Of a stretch of DNA of 64,000 bases, positions 43,815 through 52,924 are shown piece by piece. The position numbers were made by a program, and so were the translations under genes. Position 1 is the first letter of the stretch. Each line of letters opens with the position of its first letter. The stretch spans positions 62,001 through 126,000 of the forward strand of contig CAKPKJ010000005.1 of assembly GCA_934167445.1 (NCBI GenBank). Direction: 5' to 3'. The DNA comes from an uncultured Clostridia bacterium. Lineage in GTDB: Bacteria > Bacillota > Clostridia > TANB77 > CAG-508. The notes under the pieces are model-generated. The model did not search any database. It was not told the DNA's origin and saw only the letters and a program-made list of their open reading frames with translations.

Positions 43815-45863
43815 TTAACTTTTAGCCTTTTTTCTAGTTGCTTTCTTCTTTTTGTCTGATTCTTCTTTATTTTCTTCTGGTTCCCACTTTTCTCCTGGTT
43901 TTGGTTTATTCCAAGAAATAAAATCACAAGTTTTAGGATTATTTTCACAAATATAATATTTCCTGTTTCTTTTGGTTTTTCTTACTTGCACTTCTCCGCC
44001 ACATTTAGGGCAAGGTACACTTATTGTTTCTACAATTGCTTTTGTGTTTTTACATTCTGGATATCCCGGACAAGCTAAGAATTTTCCAAACCTTCCATAT
44101 TTATAAACCATCATTCTTCCACATTTGTCACATTTTACATCAGATACTTCATCTTTAATTTCAATATGTTCTAGGTTCTTTTCTGCTTCATCCAATTCTT
44201 TCTTAAATGGTCCATAAAAATCTCTTATCATTTGTTTCCATTCTTCTTTTCCTTCTGCAATATTGTCAAATTGACTTTCTATATCTGCTGTAAATTCCAC
44301 ATTTACAATATCTGTAAAATTCTCTACCAATAATTTATTCACTATTTTTCCTAATTCTGTTGGAACTAATTGTTTTTGTTGTTTTTCTATATATCTTCTT
44401 TCCAAAATAGTTGTAATTGTTGGTGAATATGTACTTGGTCTTCCTATTCCTTTTTCCTCTAAAGCTTTTACTAAGCTTGCTTCTGTATATCTTGCAGGTG
44501 GCTCTGTAAAACTTTGTTTTGGATTTATTTTTATTTTTTCTACTTCTTGACCTTCTTTTAGTTCTGGCAACATTCCAGCTTCTTGTTCTTCTTGGTCTGT
44601 TCCTTCTACATATAATACCATAAATCCTTTAAACTTAATGCTTTGTCCATTTGCTTTAAATGTGTAACCATCAGCATCTATTGTAACTGCCATTGTGTTA
44701 TATATTGCTGATGACATTTGACTTGCCATAAATCTATTATATATTAATTTATACAATTTATATTGGTCTTTTGTTAAAGAATCTTTTATTTTATCTGGCT
44801 CTAAGTCTGCATATGTTGGTCTTATTGCCTCATGCGCATCTTGTGAATCTTTTTTTGCTTTATAATATCTGTTTTCATAATATTGCTCACCATAAGTATT
44901 TACAATATGTTCTTTAGCAGCCTGTCTTGCTACTTCTGATATTCTTGTTGAGTCTGTTCTCATATATGTAATTAAACCCACTGAACCTTTTTCTGATATT
45001 TTTACACCTTCATATAAGCCTTGAGCTACTGACATTGTTTTCTTCAATGTAAATCCTAATTTTCTAGAAGCTTCTTGTTGCATTGTACTTGTTGTAAATG
45101 GTGGAGCTGCATTTCTTTTTTTCTCCCCTTTTTTTACTTCTTTTACAACATATTTTGCTTTTTCAATGTCTTCTAAGATTTTGTCGATTTCTTCTTTACT
45201 GTGTATTTCTATTTTTTTGTTATTTTTTCCATAAAATCTAGCTTCAAATTGTTTTTTACTTTCATTGTCTTTTAAATCTGCATATATATTCCAATATTCT
45301 TCTGGAATAAATTTTTCTATTTCTTCTTCTCTTTCAACAATTAACTTTACTGCTACTGACTGAACACGTCCTGCAGATAATCCTCTTTTTACCTTTTTCC
45401 ATAAAAGTGGACTTATTTGATATCCCACAATCCTATCTAATACACGTCTTGCCTGTTGTGCATCTACTACATTTAAGTCAATATTTCTTGGTTCTTTTAT
45501 TGCCTTTTGAACAGCTCCTTTAGTAATTTCATTAAATGTTACTCTTACTATTCTATCATGTTCTTCTTTTAATATATAGTCTAGATGCCACGCTATTGCT
45601 TCTCCTTCACGGTCAGGGTCAGTTGCAAGATAAATTTTCTTTGCATTTTTTGCATCTTTTTTTAGTGCTTTTATTAAATCTCCCTTTCCACGTATATTTA
45701 TATATTCTGGTTCAAAGTCGTTTTCTATATCTACACCTAATTTTGATTTAGGCAAATCTCTTATATGTCCCATTGAAGCAACTACTTTTGTGCTTCCTCC
45801 TAGGAATTTTTTAATAGTGTTAGCTTTTGCTGGTGATTCCACTATTATTAACTTGTCTGCCAT
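43815..45863 (-). CDS. topA: DNA topoisomerase I
   Basis: Type IA topoisomerase that relaxes negative supercoils. The N-terminal Toprim domain (IIVESPAKANTIKKFLGG; ATDPDREGEAIAWHL), LSAGRVQSVAVKLI, and the catalytic Tyr in GLITYMRTDSTRIS are all present. The C-terminus has Cys4-type zinc modules, CDKCGRMMVYKYGRFGKFLACPGYPEC split into two pairs, then PCPKCGGE and a last CENNPKTC. 682 residues, typical of Firmicutes. AAGGAGG precedes the ATG. Confidence 0.97.
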   Translation of the reverse strand: MADKLIIVESPAKANTIKKFLGGSTKVVASMGHIRDLPKSKLGVDIENDFEPEYINIRGKGDLIKALKKDAKNAKKIYLATDPDREGEAIAWHLDYILKEEHDRIVRVTFNEITKGAVQKAIKEPRNIDLNVVDAQQARRVLDRIVGYQISPLLWKKVKRGLSAGRVQSVAVKLIVEREEEIEKFIPEEYWNIYADLKDNESKKQFEARFYGKNNKKIEIHSKEEIDKILEDIEKAKYVVKEVKKGEKKRNAAPPFTTSTMQQEASRKLGFTLKKTMSVAQGLYEGVKISEKGSVGLITYMRTDSTRISEVARQAAKEHIVNTYGEQYYENRYYKAKKDSQDAHEAIRPTYADLEPDKIKDSLTKDQYKLYKLIYNRFMASQMSSAIYNTMAVTIDADGYTFKANGQSIKFKGFMVLYVEGTDQEEQEAGMLPELKEGQEVEKIKINPKQSFTEPPARYTEASLVKALEEKGIGRPSTYSPTITTILERRYIEKQQKQLVPTELGKIVNKLLVENFTDIVNVEFTADIESQFDNIAEGKEEWKQMIRDFYGPFKKELDEAEKNLEHIEIKDEVSDVKCDKCGRMMVYKYGRFGKFLACPGYPECKNTKAIVETISVPCPKCGGEVQVRKTKRNRKYYICENNPKTCDFISWNKPKPGEKWEPEENKEESDKKKKATRKKAKS

Positions 45864-45938
45864 ATGTTCCTCCTTGTTTTTCCTTTTATTTACTATATGT
45901 TATTCTAGCCTAAATTCCTTTATTTTGCAAGTTTTTAA

Positions 45939-46004
45939 TGAAATTTAAGTTAATATTATATTGTACATTATATTAATAATTAACCAATATTAATTTAAAT
46001 TTCA
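45939..46004. repeat. 66-bp imperfect palindrome
   Basis: Arms of 20 bp beginning TGAAATTTAAGTTAATATT pair with one or two mismatches around a 24-base AT-rich loop. It abuts the stop codon of the small gene at 46005. Without a clear T-tract it is a weak terminator candidate. Confidence 0.6.
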
Positions 46005-46328
46005 CTAAAGGTATTTCTTTTTTTCGAAAAAATCTTGCATAATATCTTGTACACCAATTGGTGTTACTTCATTTCTTTTTAAAGTTTCTAATATTTCATT
46101 GGTTCTTTGTTCACTATTGGAGAGGTTTTTGATTTCTTTATTTTCTGTTATTATGTCATTATCCAGATATTCTGTTTTTACAACTTTAATTCCATATTTA
46201 GAATTATTTCCATTAACAAATTTGTCTTCGTTTATTGTTTTATAATATTCTAACTTTATCGGATGTTTAATCCCAGCCTCTTTTAAAGTTTCTTTTCCTA
46301 CAAATATACCGCCATAAAATATATTCAT
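46005..46328 (-). CDS. Small conserved protein (DUF6514-like)
   Basis: 107 residues, soluble. The segments IKLEYYKTI, YGIKVVKTEY and NEILETLKRNEVTPIGVQDI resemble DUF6514 proteins common in Clostridia, function unknown; the match is from memory of the pattern. AGGGGG is seven bases before the ATG, and a sigma-A promoter is close upstream. Confidence 0.65.
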   Translation of the reverse strand: MNIFYGGIFVGKETLKEAGIKHPIKLEYYKTINEDKFVNGNNSKYGIKVVKTEYLDNDIITENKEIKNLSNSEQRTNEILETLKRNEVTPIGVQDIMQDFFEKKKYL

Positions 46329-46369
46329 ACATATTCCCCCTTTGTATTTTCATCTTTTGATATTTTTAT

Positions 46370-46398
46370 ATCATACTACTGTTTCCTAATATTTTCAA
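46370..46398 (-). promoter_or_regulatory. Promoter of the DUF6514-like gene
   Basis: Minus strand: -35 TTGAAA (46393-46398), 17-bp spacer, -10 TATGAT (46370-46375). Confidence 0.65.
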
Positions 46399-46505
46399 GT
46401 TTTTTTCGTCGCAAAATTCTACATTTTTTGCTTGTTTTTGTCCACTCCATAATATATACTTATATATAATAATTAATTATTTATCCTTATTTTCATATCC
46501 AAATT

Positions 46506-46540
46506 AAAAATAGTAGTAATTTTTAGTTACTACTATTTTC
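46506..46540 (-). terminator. Terminator of the DUF975 gene
   Basis: AAAATAGTAGTAA pairs with TTACTACTATTTTT around a six-base loop, on the minus strand after the gene ending at 46594. Confidence 0.78.
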
Positions 46541-46593
46541 TATTGGATTCTATAATAAATGTTAGAGTGATAAAACCACTTCATCATTTTCTA

Positions 46594-47502
46594 TTATTTT
46601 TCTTCACTCTTCTGTTGTCCATCATTTTCTTCTTTTAATGTCTCATATAATTCAACTGATGTTGCTATTTTATATGGATTTACATATACGATATTTAATA
46701 ATCCAAATGTAAATACCGCTAATATATCCCATAATATAAATGACAAATCTAAAATAAATGCTTTCCATTTGTTTCCTTTCATCATTTCTTTAGATTTTTT
46801 GAATGCTTCTTTTTTATCTATCTTTGGGTTTTCGGCTAATAAATATGGTATCATTCTATATTCGTAGATTTTTATAAATCCTCCTACTATAGTTAAAAAC
46901 CATAATACATTATAGATAGTTTTTAAAAGCATAATTTTCGCAACATTGCTCCAACTTTTTCTTCGAAATACTTCTTTTATTTCGCCTAATCTTGTGTTTT
47001 CTTGTTTTCTTGCTACTATAAAAAATCTTCTTTCAGCTACAATTAATGGTTCTGCTATTAATATTGCATATAGCATTGCTATTATTGCAGCTATTACATA
47101 TACTGCTCCTAATAGGCTTTGATTTACATAGAATAATTCTATAGCATCCCATATTCTATATACATATTTTGCTGGTTTTGTTAGGCTATTTATGTTTGCA
47201 TTTATTGCATTCAATGCCTTTAATTGCCCATCATTTAATGAGCTTTTTACATTTTCTATTTTGTTATTTATTTCTTGTGCCCTTACTAATTGGGACTGTT
47301 CAACTTTTTCTTTCATTAAAAGATTATTTTCTGTTAATACATAATTTGGTAAAATAGAATCTTCATTTTGCCAAATTCCTGTTATTGAATTTCCAAATTC
47401 TCCTGTTAAAATAGTAACTAAAAAGCATATAACCACAGCTGTCCAATAATTTTTCTTAATAGTTACTTTAGCTTTATTTTTTAAATCTTTTCTTTTCCAC
47501 AT
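46594..47502 (-). CDS. DUF975 family membrane protein
   Basis: 302 residues with an N-terminal KNKAKVTIKKNYWTAVVICF, the characteristic opening of DUF975, followed by about five more hydrophobic segments and a cytosolic, charged C-terminus. Residues 40-125 form a long soluble insert rich in Asn, Lys and Glu, presumably extracellular. Function unknown. TAGGAG eight bases before the ATG at 47502 fixes the start; the frame extends to 47541 without a site. Confidence 0.8.
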   Translation of the reverse strand: MWKRKDLKNKAKVTIKKNYWTAVVICFLVTILTGEFGNSITGIWQNEDSILPNYVLTENNLLMKEKVEQSQLVRAQEINNKIENVKSSLNDGQLKALNAINANINSLTKPAKYVYRIWDAIELFYVNQSLLGAVYVIAAIIAMLYAILIAEPLIVAERRFFIVARKQENTRLGEIKEVFRRKSWSNVAKIMLLKTIYNVLWFLTIVGGFIKIYEYRMIPYLLAENPKIDKKEAFKKSKEMMKGNKWKAFILDLSFILWDILAVFTFGLLNIVYVNPYKIATSVELYETLKEENDGQQKSEEK

Positions 47503-47545
47503 TATTGATTCTCCTAATAACTTTCTATCTTTTGATAACATAATT

Positions 47546-47574
47546 ATTATAAACTATCAATATTATTTAAGCAA
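47546..47574 (-). promoter_or_regulatory. Promoter of the DUF975 gene
   Basis: Minus strand: -35 TTGCTT (47569-47574), 17-bp spacer, -10 TATAAT (47546-47551), about 44 bases before the ATG. Confidence 0.6.
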
Positions 47575-47660
47575 GTAATTTCTTGCATTCTTTGTAATTT
47601 AGCATATTTTTCTACTTGTCCCTTTTTTATATCTTTTATTTATTATTTTGTTTCTAATAT

Positions 47661-48860
47661 TTATTTAAATTTTATATTTGTATTCATTTTACCTGCTCTA
47701 GTTACTGTATTATAGCCATATTTGTTTTTTAAGTCATCTATTACTTTATCTAAATTTTCTTGTTTTTTATTTTCATTTGACGAGAATAATGACATTTGCA
47801 TATTTTCTTTTTCAACTAAATTATCCACTCTTAATCCAATAAGTCTAATTGCCATTGGTTTATGAAACATCTGAACTAATAGTTCTTTTGCTTTTGTATA
47901 AATTTCTTTTGTTGATGATGTAGGTGCAAGCAACTTTTGTTGGTGTGTTTTGTCTTCAAAGTCTTTTGTTCTTAATTGCACACTTACTGTATTTGCTAAT
48001 AAATCATATTTTCTCAATCTATATGTGACTTGTTCTGCTAATGCTAATAATATTTCTTCTAATTTTTCTATTTTTCTTTCATTTTCTGGTAATGTTATCG
48101 AATTTCCAATTCCTTTTGGTTTTTCTTTTTGATAATGTACTTCTGAGTTATCTATTCCATTTGCATATTCCCACATTTGAGTTCCATGCTTTCCAAACTT
48201 TTTGCTTATCAATCTTTGGTCACATTTTGCCAATTCTCCTATTGTTTTTATTTGCATATTATACAATTTAGGGACTGTTTTTTTGCCCAACATAAATAAT
48301 TCAGATACTGGTAATGTCCACATTTTTGTTTTTATTTCATTTTCAAACAATGTGTGTACTCTATCTGGCTTTGTAAAGTCTGATGCCATTTTTGCTAAAA
48401 GTTTGTTATGTGCAACACCAACATTAACAGTAAAACCAAGCTCTTCTTTTACTCTTCTATTTATTTCTTTTCCTTTATTTAATAATGTATCTTTCATTAA
48501 ATATTCTGTCATATCTAAAAAACATTCATCTATGCTAAATCTCTCGATTTTGTCTGTATATTGTAATAATAAATTATATAATTCTTCTGAATATTTTTTA
48601 TATATTTTAAAATCTGATTGAAATATTTGTATATTAGGGCATTTTATTCTTGCTTGATATATTGTGTCTGCTGTTTTTATTCCACATTCTTTTGCTTTCA
48701 TACTTTTAGCTAACACTATACCTGACCTTTTAGTTTCATCTCCACCTATTATTGCAGGTATTTCTCTTATATCTACTTTGCTCCCATTTTTTAGCATTTC
48801 TACTGCTGTCCAACTTAAAAATGCATTATTAACATCTACGTGTAATATTTGTCTTTCCAT
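47661..48860 (-). CDS. dinB: Y-family DNA polymerase IV
   Basis: Error-prone translesion polymerase of the DinB/UvrX group. The catalytic motif LHVDVNNAFLSW has Asn residues where most DinB proteins have Cys/Ala; RFSIDECFLDMT carries the second acidic pair. Thumb and little-finger domains follow (IGNSITLPENERK onward). QMSLF near residue 375 is a sliding-clamp-binding motif. GTGGTGAT supports the ATG at 48860. A LexA-type box lies in the promoter, so it is probably SOS-induced. Confidence 0.92.
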   Translation of the reverse strand: MERQILHVDVNNAFLSWTAVEMLKNGSKVDIREIPAIIGGDETKRSGIVLAKSMKAKECGIKTADTIYQARIKCPNIQIFQSDFKIYKKYSEELYNLLLQYTDKIERFSIDECFLDMTEYLMKDTLLNKGKEINRRVKEELGFTVNVGVAHNKLLAKMASDFTKPDRVHTLFENEIKTKMWTLPVSELFMLGKKTVPKLYNMQIKTIGELAKCDQRLISKKFGKHGTQMWEYANGIDNSEVHYQKEKPKGIGNSITLPENERKIEKLEEILLALAEQVTYRLRKYDLLANTVSVQLRTKDFEDKTHQQKLLAPTSSTKEIYTKAKELLVQMFHKPMAIRLIGLRVDNLVEKENMQMSLFSSNENKKQENLDKVIDDLKNKYGYNTVTRAGKMNTNIKFK

Positions 48861-48875
48861 AATATCACCACTTTT

Positions 48876-48904
48876 ATTATAGAATATTTGTTCGTATTTG
48901 TCAA
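48876..48904 (-). promoter_or_regulatory. dinB promoter with LexA-type SOS box
   Basis: Minus strand: -35 TTGACA (48899-48904), 17-bp spacer, -10 TATAAT (48876-48881). The spacer contains CGAACAAATATTC (48882-48894), matching the Gram-positive LexA box GAAC-N4-GTTC at all but one position. A bound repressor would block RNA polymerase directly. Confidence 0.75.
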
Positions 48905-48948
48905 CTTTTTTAAGCAAGTTTGTTGTGCAAATTTCAGTGCAATATAAT

Positions 48949-48980
48949 AAAAACTCTGCTAGTTTTTTTCTAAGCAGAGC
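48949..48980 (-). terminator. Terminator overlapping the end of the SDR gene
   Basis: CTCTGCTTAG pairs with CTAGCAGAG on the minus strand, then TTTTTATT. The stem includes the last codons and TAG stop of the SDR gene. Confidence 0.78.
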
Positions 48981-49800
48981 CTTGTATTTTTCTTTTTTGA
49001 ACTTTATATGTTATTTTTGCAACAAAATTTGATGGTGCTATTTTCGCTCCAAATCTTGCTAGTTTTACATCAATTCCAGGTACTATATAAAACTTACCTT
49101 TTTCTAATTTTTTAATTGCATATTTTGCAACCTGCATACTATTAGCCTCTCTTAAGCTAAATTTTACATTTGCAACTTTGTTAAAATTTGTTTCTACTGG
49201 TCCTGGACATAATATGCTTATTTGTACTTTTGATTTTTCCTTTTTTAATTCTTCTCTTATTGCCTCTGATAACCTAACAATATAATTTTTTGTAGCATAA
49301 TATGTTGCCATTAATGGGCCTGGCATAAATCCTGCTATTGATGCTACATTTAATATTTTTCCGCTATTTTTCTTTTTCATTTCCTTTAAATATAATTTAG
49401 TTAAAATATGGTATGCAATTACATTTGTTTTTATCATTGAAATATCTTTGTTTAAATCTGTTTCACTAAATCTCCCACAATCTCCAAAACCTGCATTATT
49501 AATTAGTATATCAATATCTTTTACTTTATTTGCTAATTCTATGCAATTTTGTTCTTCACTTAAATCCATTTGAATTATTTCAATTTTGTTGGTTGCTTTT
49601 TTGCTATTTTTATATGCTTTTTCTATTTTATTATTTTCAATTGTTGGTTCGTTTTGAACTGATTTTTCCAACTCTTTTTTAGTTTGTTCTAGTTTTTCTA
49701 TATCTCTTGCAACTAATACTAAATTATATCCTTTTTGATTTAGTATTTTTGCCATATCTTTTCCTATTCCAGAAGATGCTCCTGTTATTAAAGCTTTCAT
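48970..49800 (-). CDS. Short-chain dehydrogenase/reductase
   Basis: 276 residues with the classical SDR pattern: TGASSGIGKDMA cofactor loop, NNAG, catalytic Ser in NVASIAGF and Tyr/Lys in YYATKN. A Lys/Asn/Glu-rich insert (about 45-75) lengthens the second strand region. The closest pattern is the YqjQ/DltE type of broad-specificity reductases; substrate unknown. It follows mnmA by 20 bases, with AAGAAGGGAAAG before the ATG, so it ends the suf-mnmA gene train. Confidence 0.83.
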   Translation of the reverse strand: MKALITGASSGIGKDMAKILNQKGYNLVLVARDIEKLEQTKKELEKSVQNEPTIENNKIEKAYKNSKKATNKIEIIQMDLSEEQNCIELANKVKDIDILINNAGFGDCGRFSETDLNKDISMIKTNVIAYHILTKLYLKEMKKKNSGKILNVASIAGFMPGPLMATYYATKNYIVRLSEAIREELKKEKSKVQISILCPGPVETNFNKVANVKFSLREANSMQVAKYAIKKLEKGKFYIVPGIDVKLARFGAKIAPSNFVAKITYKVQKRKIQGSA

Positions 49801-49820
49801 AAAAAATTCTTTCCCTTCTT

Positions 49821-50879
49821 TTAACCAATAATTTTCCCTCCACCTAAAACAATGTCGCCTATGTAAAATACTGCAGATTGACCTGGTGTAATTCTAGCCA
49901 CTGGTTCTTCAAAAGTTACTTTTATTGTGTTCTTATCTTGCATTTCTATTGTTGCATTTTCTTCTTTGCTTGAATATCTAGTTTTTACTGATACTTTCAT
50001 TGGTTCTTTTATTTCGTCTACTAATAATAAATTTATATCATTTACTAGCATTTCTGTTTTATATATATCAGCTTTTGTTCCAACAATTAGTTCATTTTTT
50101 GCTTTATTAAATCCTATTACAAAAAGTGGTTCTTTATAGCTTATTCCAAGTCCTTTTCTTTGACCTATAGTGTAATGATATAAACCTTTATGTTTTCCCA
50201 ATATCTTTCCATCTCTTGTAACAATATTTCCTTCTTTAGGTTTTAGAGTCGAATTTGTTTCTAAAAATTTTGCATAATTACCATCTGGAACAAAGCATAT
50301 ATCTTCACTGTCTGGCTTGTTTGCAACTTTTAAATTATTTTCTCTTGCTATTTCTCTTATTTCATCTTTGCTTTCAAAATTAGCAAGCGGGAAAACTACA
50401 TGGCTTATTAAATCTTTAGGAATATTCCATAATACATAACTTTGGTCTTTTTTCCCTGCATTTGATTTTTTTAATACCCATCTTCTATATTCTTCACTAT
50501 ATTCTGTTTTTGCATAATGACCTGTTGCTATATATTCACATCCTAGTTCTTTTGCTTTTTCCCACATATAGCCAAACTTCATATATTTATTACATTCAAT
50601 ACAAGGGTTTGGGGTTTTACAATTTGCATAACAATTTATAAAATCTTTTATAACATATTTTGCAAATTGTGGCTTACAATCATCTGTAAAATGTGGCATT
50701 CCTATTGAATTACACACATTTTTTGCATCTATATATGTATTTATATTACAGCAACTACTTCCTGCAAATAGTTCTAATGTTATTCCTATTGGTTCATATC
50801 CTTGCTGTTTTAAAAGCAATGCAGATACTGAGCTGTCAACTCCTCCACTCATTCCTAATAATACTTTTTTATTTTCCAT
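49821..50879 (-). CDS. mnmA: tRNA 2-thiouridylase MnmA
   Basis: Thiolates U34 of Lys, Glu and Gln tRNAs. P-loop GMSGGVDSSVSALLL, first catalytic Cys in NPCIECN, second in DSEDICFVPDG, and the C-terminal GQSAVFYIGD. 352 residues, normal. It sits downstream of the SUF genes, whose cysteine desulfurase can supply its sulfur. GAGAGGA precedes the ATG. A large palindrome separates it from sufU. Confidence 0.95.
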   Translation of the reverse strand: MENKKVLLGMSGGVDSSVSALLLKQQGYEPIGITLELFAGSSCCNINTYIDAKNVCNSIGMPHFTDDCKPQFAKYVIKDFINCYANCKTPNPCIECNKYMKFGYMWEKAKELGCEYIATGHYAKTEYSEEYRRWVLKKSNAGKKDQSYVLWNIPKDLISHVVFPLANFESKDEIREIARENNLKVANKPDSEDICFVPDGNYAKFLETNSTLKPKEGNIVTRDGKILGKHKGLYHYTIGQRKGLGISYKEPLFVIGFNKAKNELIVGTKADIYKTEMLVNDINLLLVDEIKEPMKVSVKTRYSSKEENATIEMQDKNTIKVTFEEPVARITPGQSAVFYIGDIVLGGGKIIG

Positions 50880-50925
50880 TTATTGGTCCTCTCTTAACTT
50901 CATATCTTTAGTTGGAAAAGAATTA

Positions 50926-51016
50926 AATTTTGGCAAGGAAAGTTTTATTTAAAAGGCAAAGGCGCATACACTTATATGTAACTGCGTTTTAAATAAAATT
51001 TGACGTAGCCAAAATT
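50926..51016. repeat. 91-bp nested palindrome
   Basis: Outer arms AATTTTGGC/GCCAAAATT (50926-50934, 51008-51016) enclose AGTTTTATTTAAAA/TTTTAAATAAAATT (50941-50954, 50987-51000), which encloses a GC-richer centre with GCGCA/TGCG. The right end is the repeat shared with dapA. Confidence 0.75.
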
Positions 51017-51034
51017 GTAATTATTTTTCAACTC
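50999..51034 (-). repeat. 3'-end repeat shared with dapA (sufU copy)
   Basis: Minus-strand GTTGAAAAATAATTACAAT, continuing to GTCAA, matches 7302-7342. Here it includes the last codons and TAA stop of sufU. Confidence 0.65.
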
Positions 51035-51467
51035 TATTATTCTTGTCTAAAATATCCTCCATAGTATGCCAAGCAAGCAACGCACACTTCACCCTAGCTG
51101 GCATATTTGCAATATTTCTAAAAGCAATTGCATCTTCCAATTTTTCTAATTCTTTTTCATCTGTTATTTCCCTTTTTATCATTTCTATAAAAGTTTCTAT
51201 TATCTCTTTCGCTTGTTCAATTGTTTTTCCTCTTAGAGTATCAATCATAATAGAAGTAGATGCTTGAGAAATAGCACAACCATGACCAGTAAATGCCATA
51301 TCTTCTATTACATCTCCATCTAGTTTTAATTCTATTGATATTTCGTCTCCACAATTAGGATTATGCCCTAATTCGCAATAATCTGCATCATCTAGCTTTT
51401 TCTTGTTATATGAATTCATACTATGTTCCATAATTAAATCATTATATACTTCTTCTAAATTATCCAT
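51021..51467 (-). CDS. sufU: SufU, zinc-dependent sulfur-transfer protein
   Basis: Accepts persulfide sulfur from SufS for Fe-S cluster assembly on SufBCD. IscU-like fold with three Cys: NPNCGDEI, GHGCAISQAS and RVKCALLAW. The stretch between the second and third Cys is longer than in IscU, the SufU hallmark. 148 residues. GAGAGGA precedes the ATG. It follows sufS after 248 bases that hold a palindrome and the third GGGGACGGAGC-type repeat. Confidence 0.92.
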   Translation of the reverse strand: MDNLEEVYNDLIMEHSMNSYNKKKLDDADYCELGHNPNCGDEISIELKLDGDVIEDMAFTGHGCAISQASTSIMIDTLRGKTIEQAKEIIETFIEMIKREITDEKELEKLEDAIAFRNIANMPARVKCALLAWHTMEDILDKNNRVEK

Positions 51468-51503
51468 TTTGAATTCCTCTCTCTATTTATTTAGTATTAA
51501 CTT

Positions 51504-51671
51504 ACAGATATAATTTTATATGAAATGACGAATGTGCACGAAAAAGCTTTAAAAATTCTTATGTAATTTTATGGAAAGAGTTCTTTTTTAATGGAAGGGT
51601 GCCATAAAATAAATTAGAATTTTTTAAGCTTTGCAGTAATCCGAGGAATGTAATAAAAAATTTATATCTGT
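51504..51671. repeat. 168-bp imperfect palindrome
   Basis: Outer arms ACAGATATAA.../...TTATATCTGT and inner arms AAAGCTTTAAAAATTCT with AGAATTTTTTAAGCTTT extend into ATTTTATGG/CCATAAAAT. Nearly the whole sufS-sufU gap folds on itself. Non-coding, MITE-like in size. Confidence 0.75.
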
Positions 51672-51689
51672 ACGTTGCAACAACTGTGA

Positions 51690-51721
51690 AATGATTTTTT
51701 GCTCCGACCCCAAAATCATTT
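51690..51721 (-). repeat. Third copy of the GGGGACGGAGC palindromic repeat
   Basis: Minus-strand ATGATTTTGGGGTCGGAGCA then AAAAATCAT, one base different from the copies at 1700-1818. It supplies the TGA stop of sufS, as the right-hand copy does for the SNF2 gene. Confidence 0.85.
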
Positions 51722-52924
51722 TATGAACTTTTTGAACATATCATAAGCCTTATCCAAACCATGCACAAGTTTATCTATATCTTCTTTTGTATTATAAAAA
51801 TACAAACTAGCTCTACAAGTTGAATCTATTCCTAAAGACCTCAATAATGGTTGTGCACAATGATTTCCAGACCTTACATACACATTTTCTGTATCTAATA
51901 TTGAAGCTACATCATGTGGGTGCACACCTTTTATATTAAATGAAAATACTGAAGAATGATTTTCCTTGTTTGGTGTTAAATACAAGTCCAAATAATCTAA
52001 TTTTGATAATTTTTCTCTTGCATATTCTGTTAGTTCTTTTTCCACTTCCGCAATTTTATCATAACCAATTTCATTTATATAATCTATTGCTGCACCTAAA
52101 CCTATTACACCTTCTACATTTTGTGTTCCTGCTTCAAATTTATTTGGTAATGGTGCAAATGTTGTTTTTTGTTCATACACGTATTCTATCATATCTCCAC
52201 CCATTAAAAATGGCTTCATTTTTTGTAATAATTCTTTTTTTCCATATAATACGCCTATTCCTAAAGGTGCTAACATTTTATGTCCTGAAAATACTAAAAA
52301 GTCTGCATCTAAGTCTTGTACATCTATTTTCATATGTGGAATACTTTGTGATGCATCAACTATTACTATTGCTCCTTTTTTATGTGCATATTTTATTATT
52401 TCTTTTACAGGATTTATAGTTCCTAAAACATTTGATATATGTGTAATTCCAACAATTTTGGTTTTGTCTGTAATTTTACTTTCAATTTCTTCTTTTGATA
52501 TTTCAAAATTATCATTTATATACATATATTTTAATGTACTTCCTGTTTTGTTAGTTACATATTGCCAAGGAACCAAATTAGAATGATGTTCCATTATTGA
52601 GATTACAACTTCATCTTCTTTTTCTAGGTTATCTAATCCATATGAATATGCTAATAAATTTAAGCTTTCAGTTGCATTTTTAGAAAATATTATTTCTTCT
52701 GGATAACGTGCATTTATAAATTTTGCTATTTTCCCTCTTGTACTTTCATATGCTTCTGTTGCCTCTATACTTAAGCTATATGCACCTCTGTGTGGATTAG
52801 CATTTTCATGTTCATAAAAACTTTCAACTGCGTCTAATACTTTTTGTGGTTTTTGTGTTGTTGCTCCACTGTCTAAATAAGCCATATCTCTATTTTTTAA
52901 AATTGGAAAATCTTCTTTTCTCAT
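51716..52924 (-). CDS. sufS: Cysteine desulfurase SufS
   Basis: Group II PLP enzyme mobilising sulfur from cysteine. PLP Lys in FSGHKMLAPLG, upstream MEHHSNLVPWQ and DASQS, and the catalytic Cys in YVRSGNHCAQPLL. 402 residues. Its ATG overlaps the sufD stop (TAATG). Persulfide goes to SufU downstream. The stop codon is contributed by a palindromic repeat. Confidence 0.96.
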   Translation of the reverse strand: MRKEDFPILKNRDMAYLDSGATTQKPQKVLDAVESFYEHENANPHRGAYSLSIEATEAYESTRGKIAKFINARYPEEIIFSKNATESLNLLAYSYGLDNLEKEDEVVISIMEHHSNLVPWQYVTNKTGSTLKYMYINDNFEISKEEIESKITDKTKIVGITHISNVLGTINPVKEIIKYAHKKGAIVIVDASQSIPHMKIDVQDLDADFLVFSGHKMLAPLGIGVLYGKKELLQKMKPFLMGGDMIEYVYEQKTTFAPLPNKFEAGTQNVEGVIGLGAAIDYINEIGYDKIAEVEKELTEYAREKLSKLDYLDLYLTPNKENHSSVFSFNIKGVHPHDVASILDTENVYVRSGNHCAQPLLRSLGIDSTCRASLYFYNTKEDIDKLVHGLDKAYDMFKKFIK

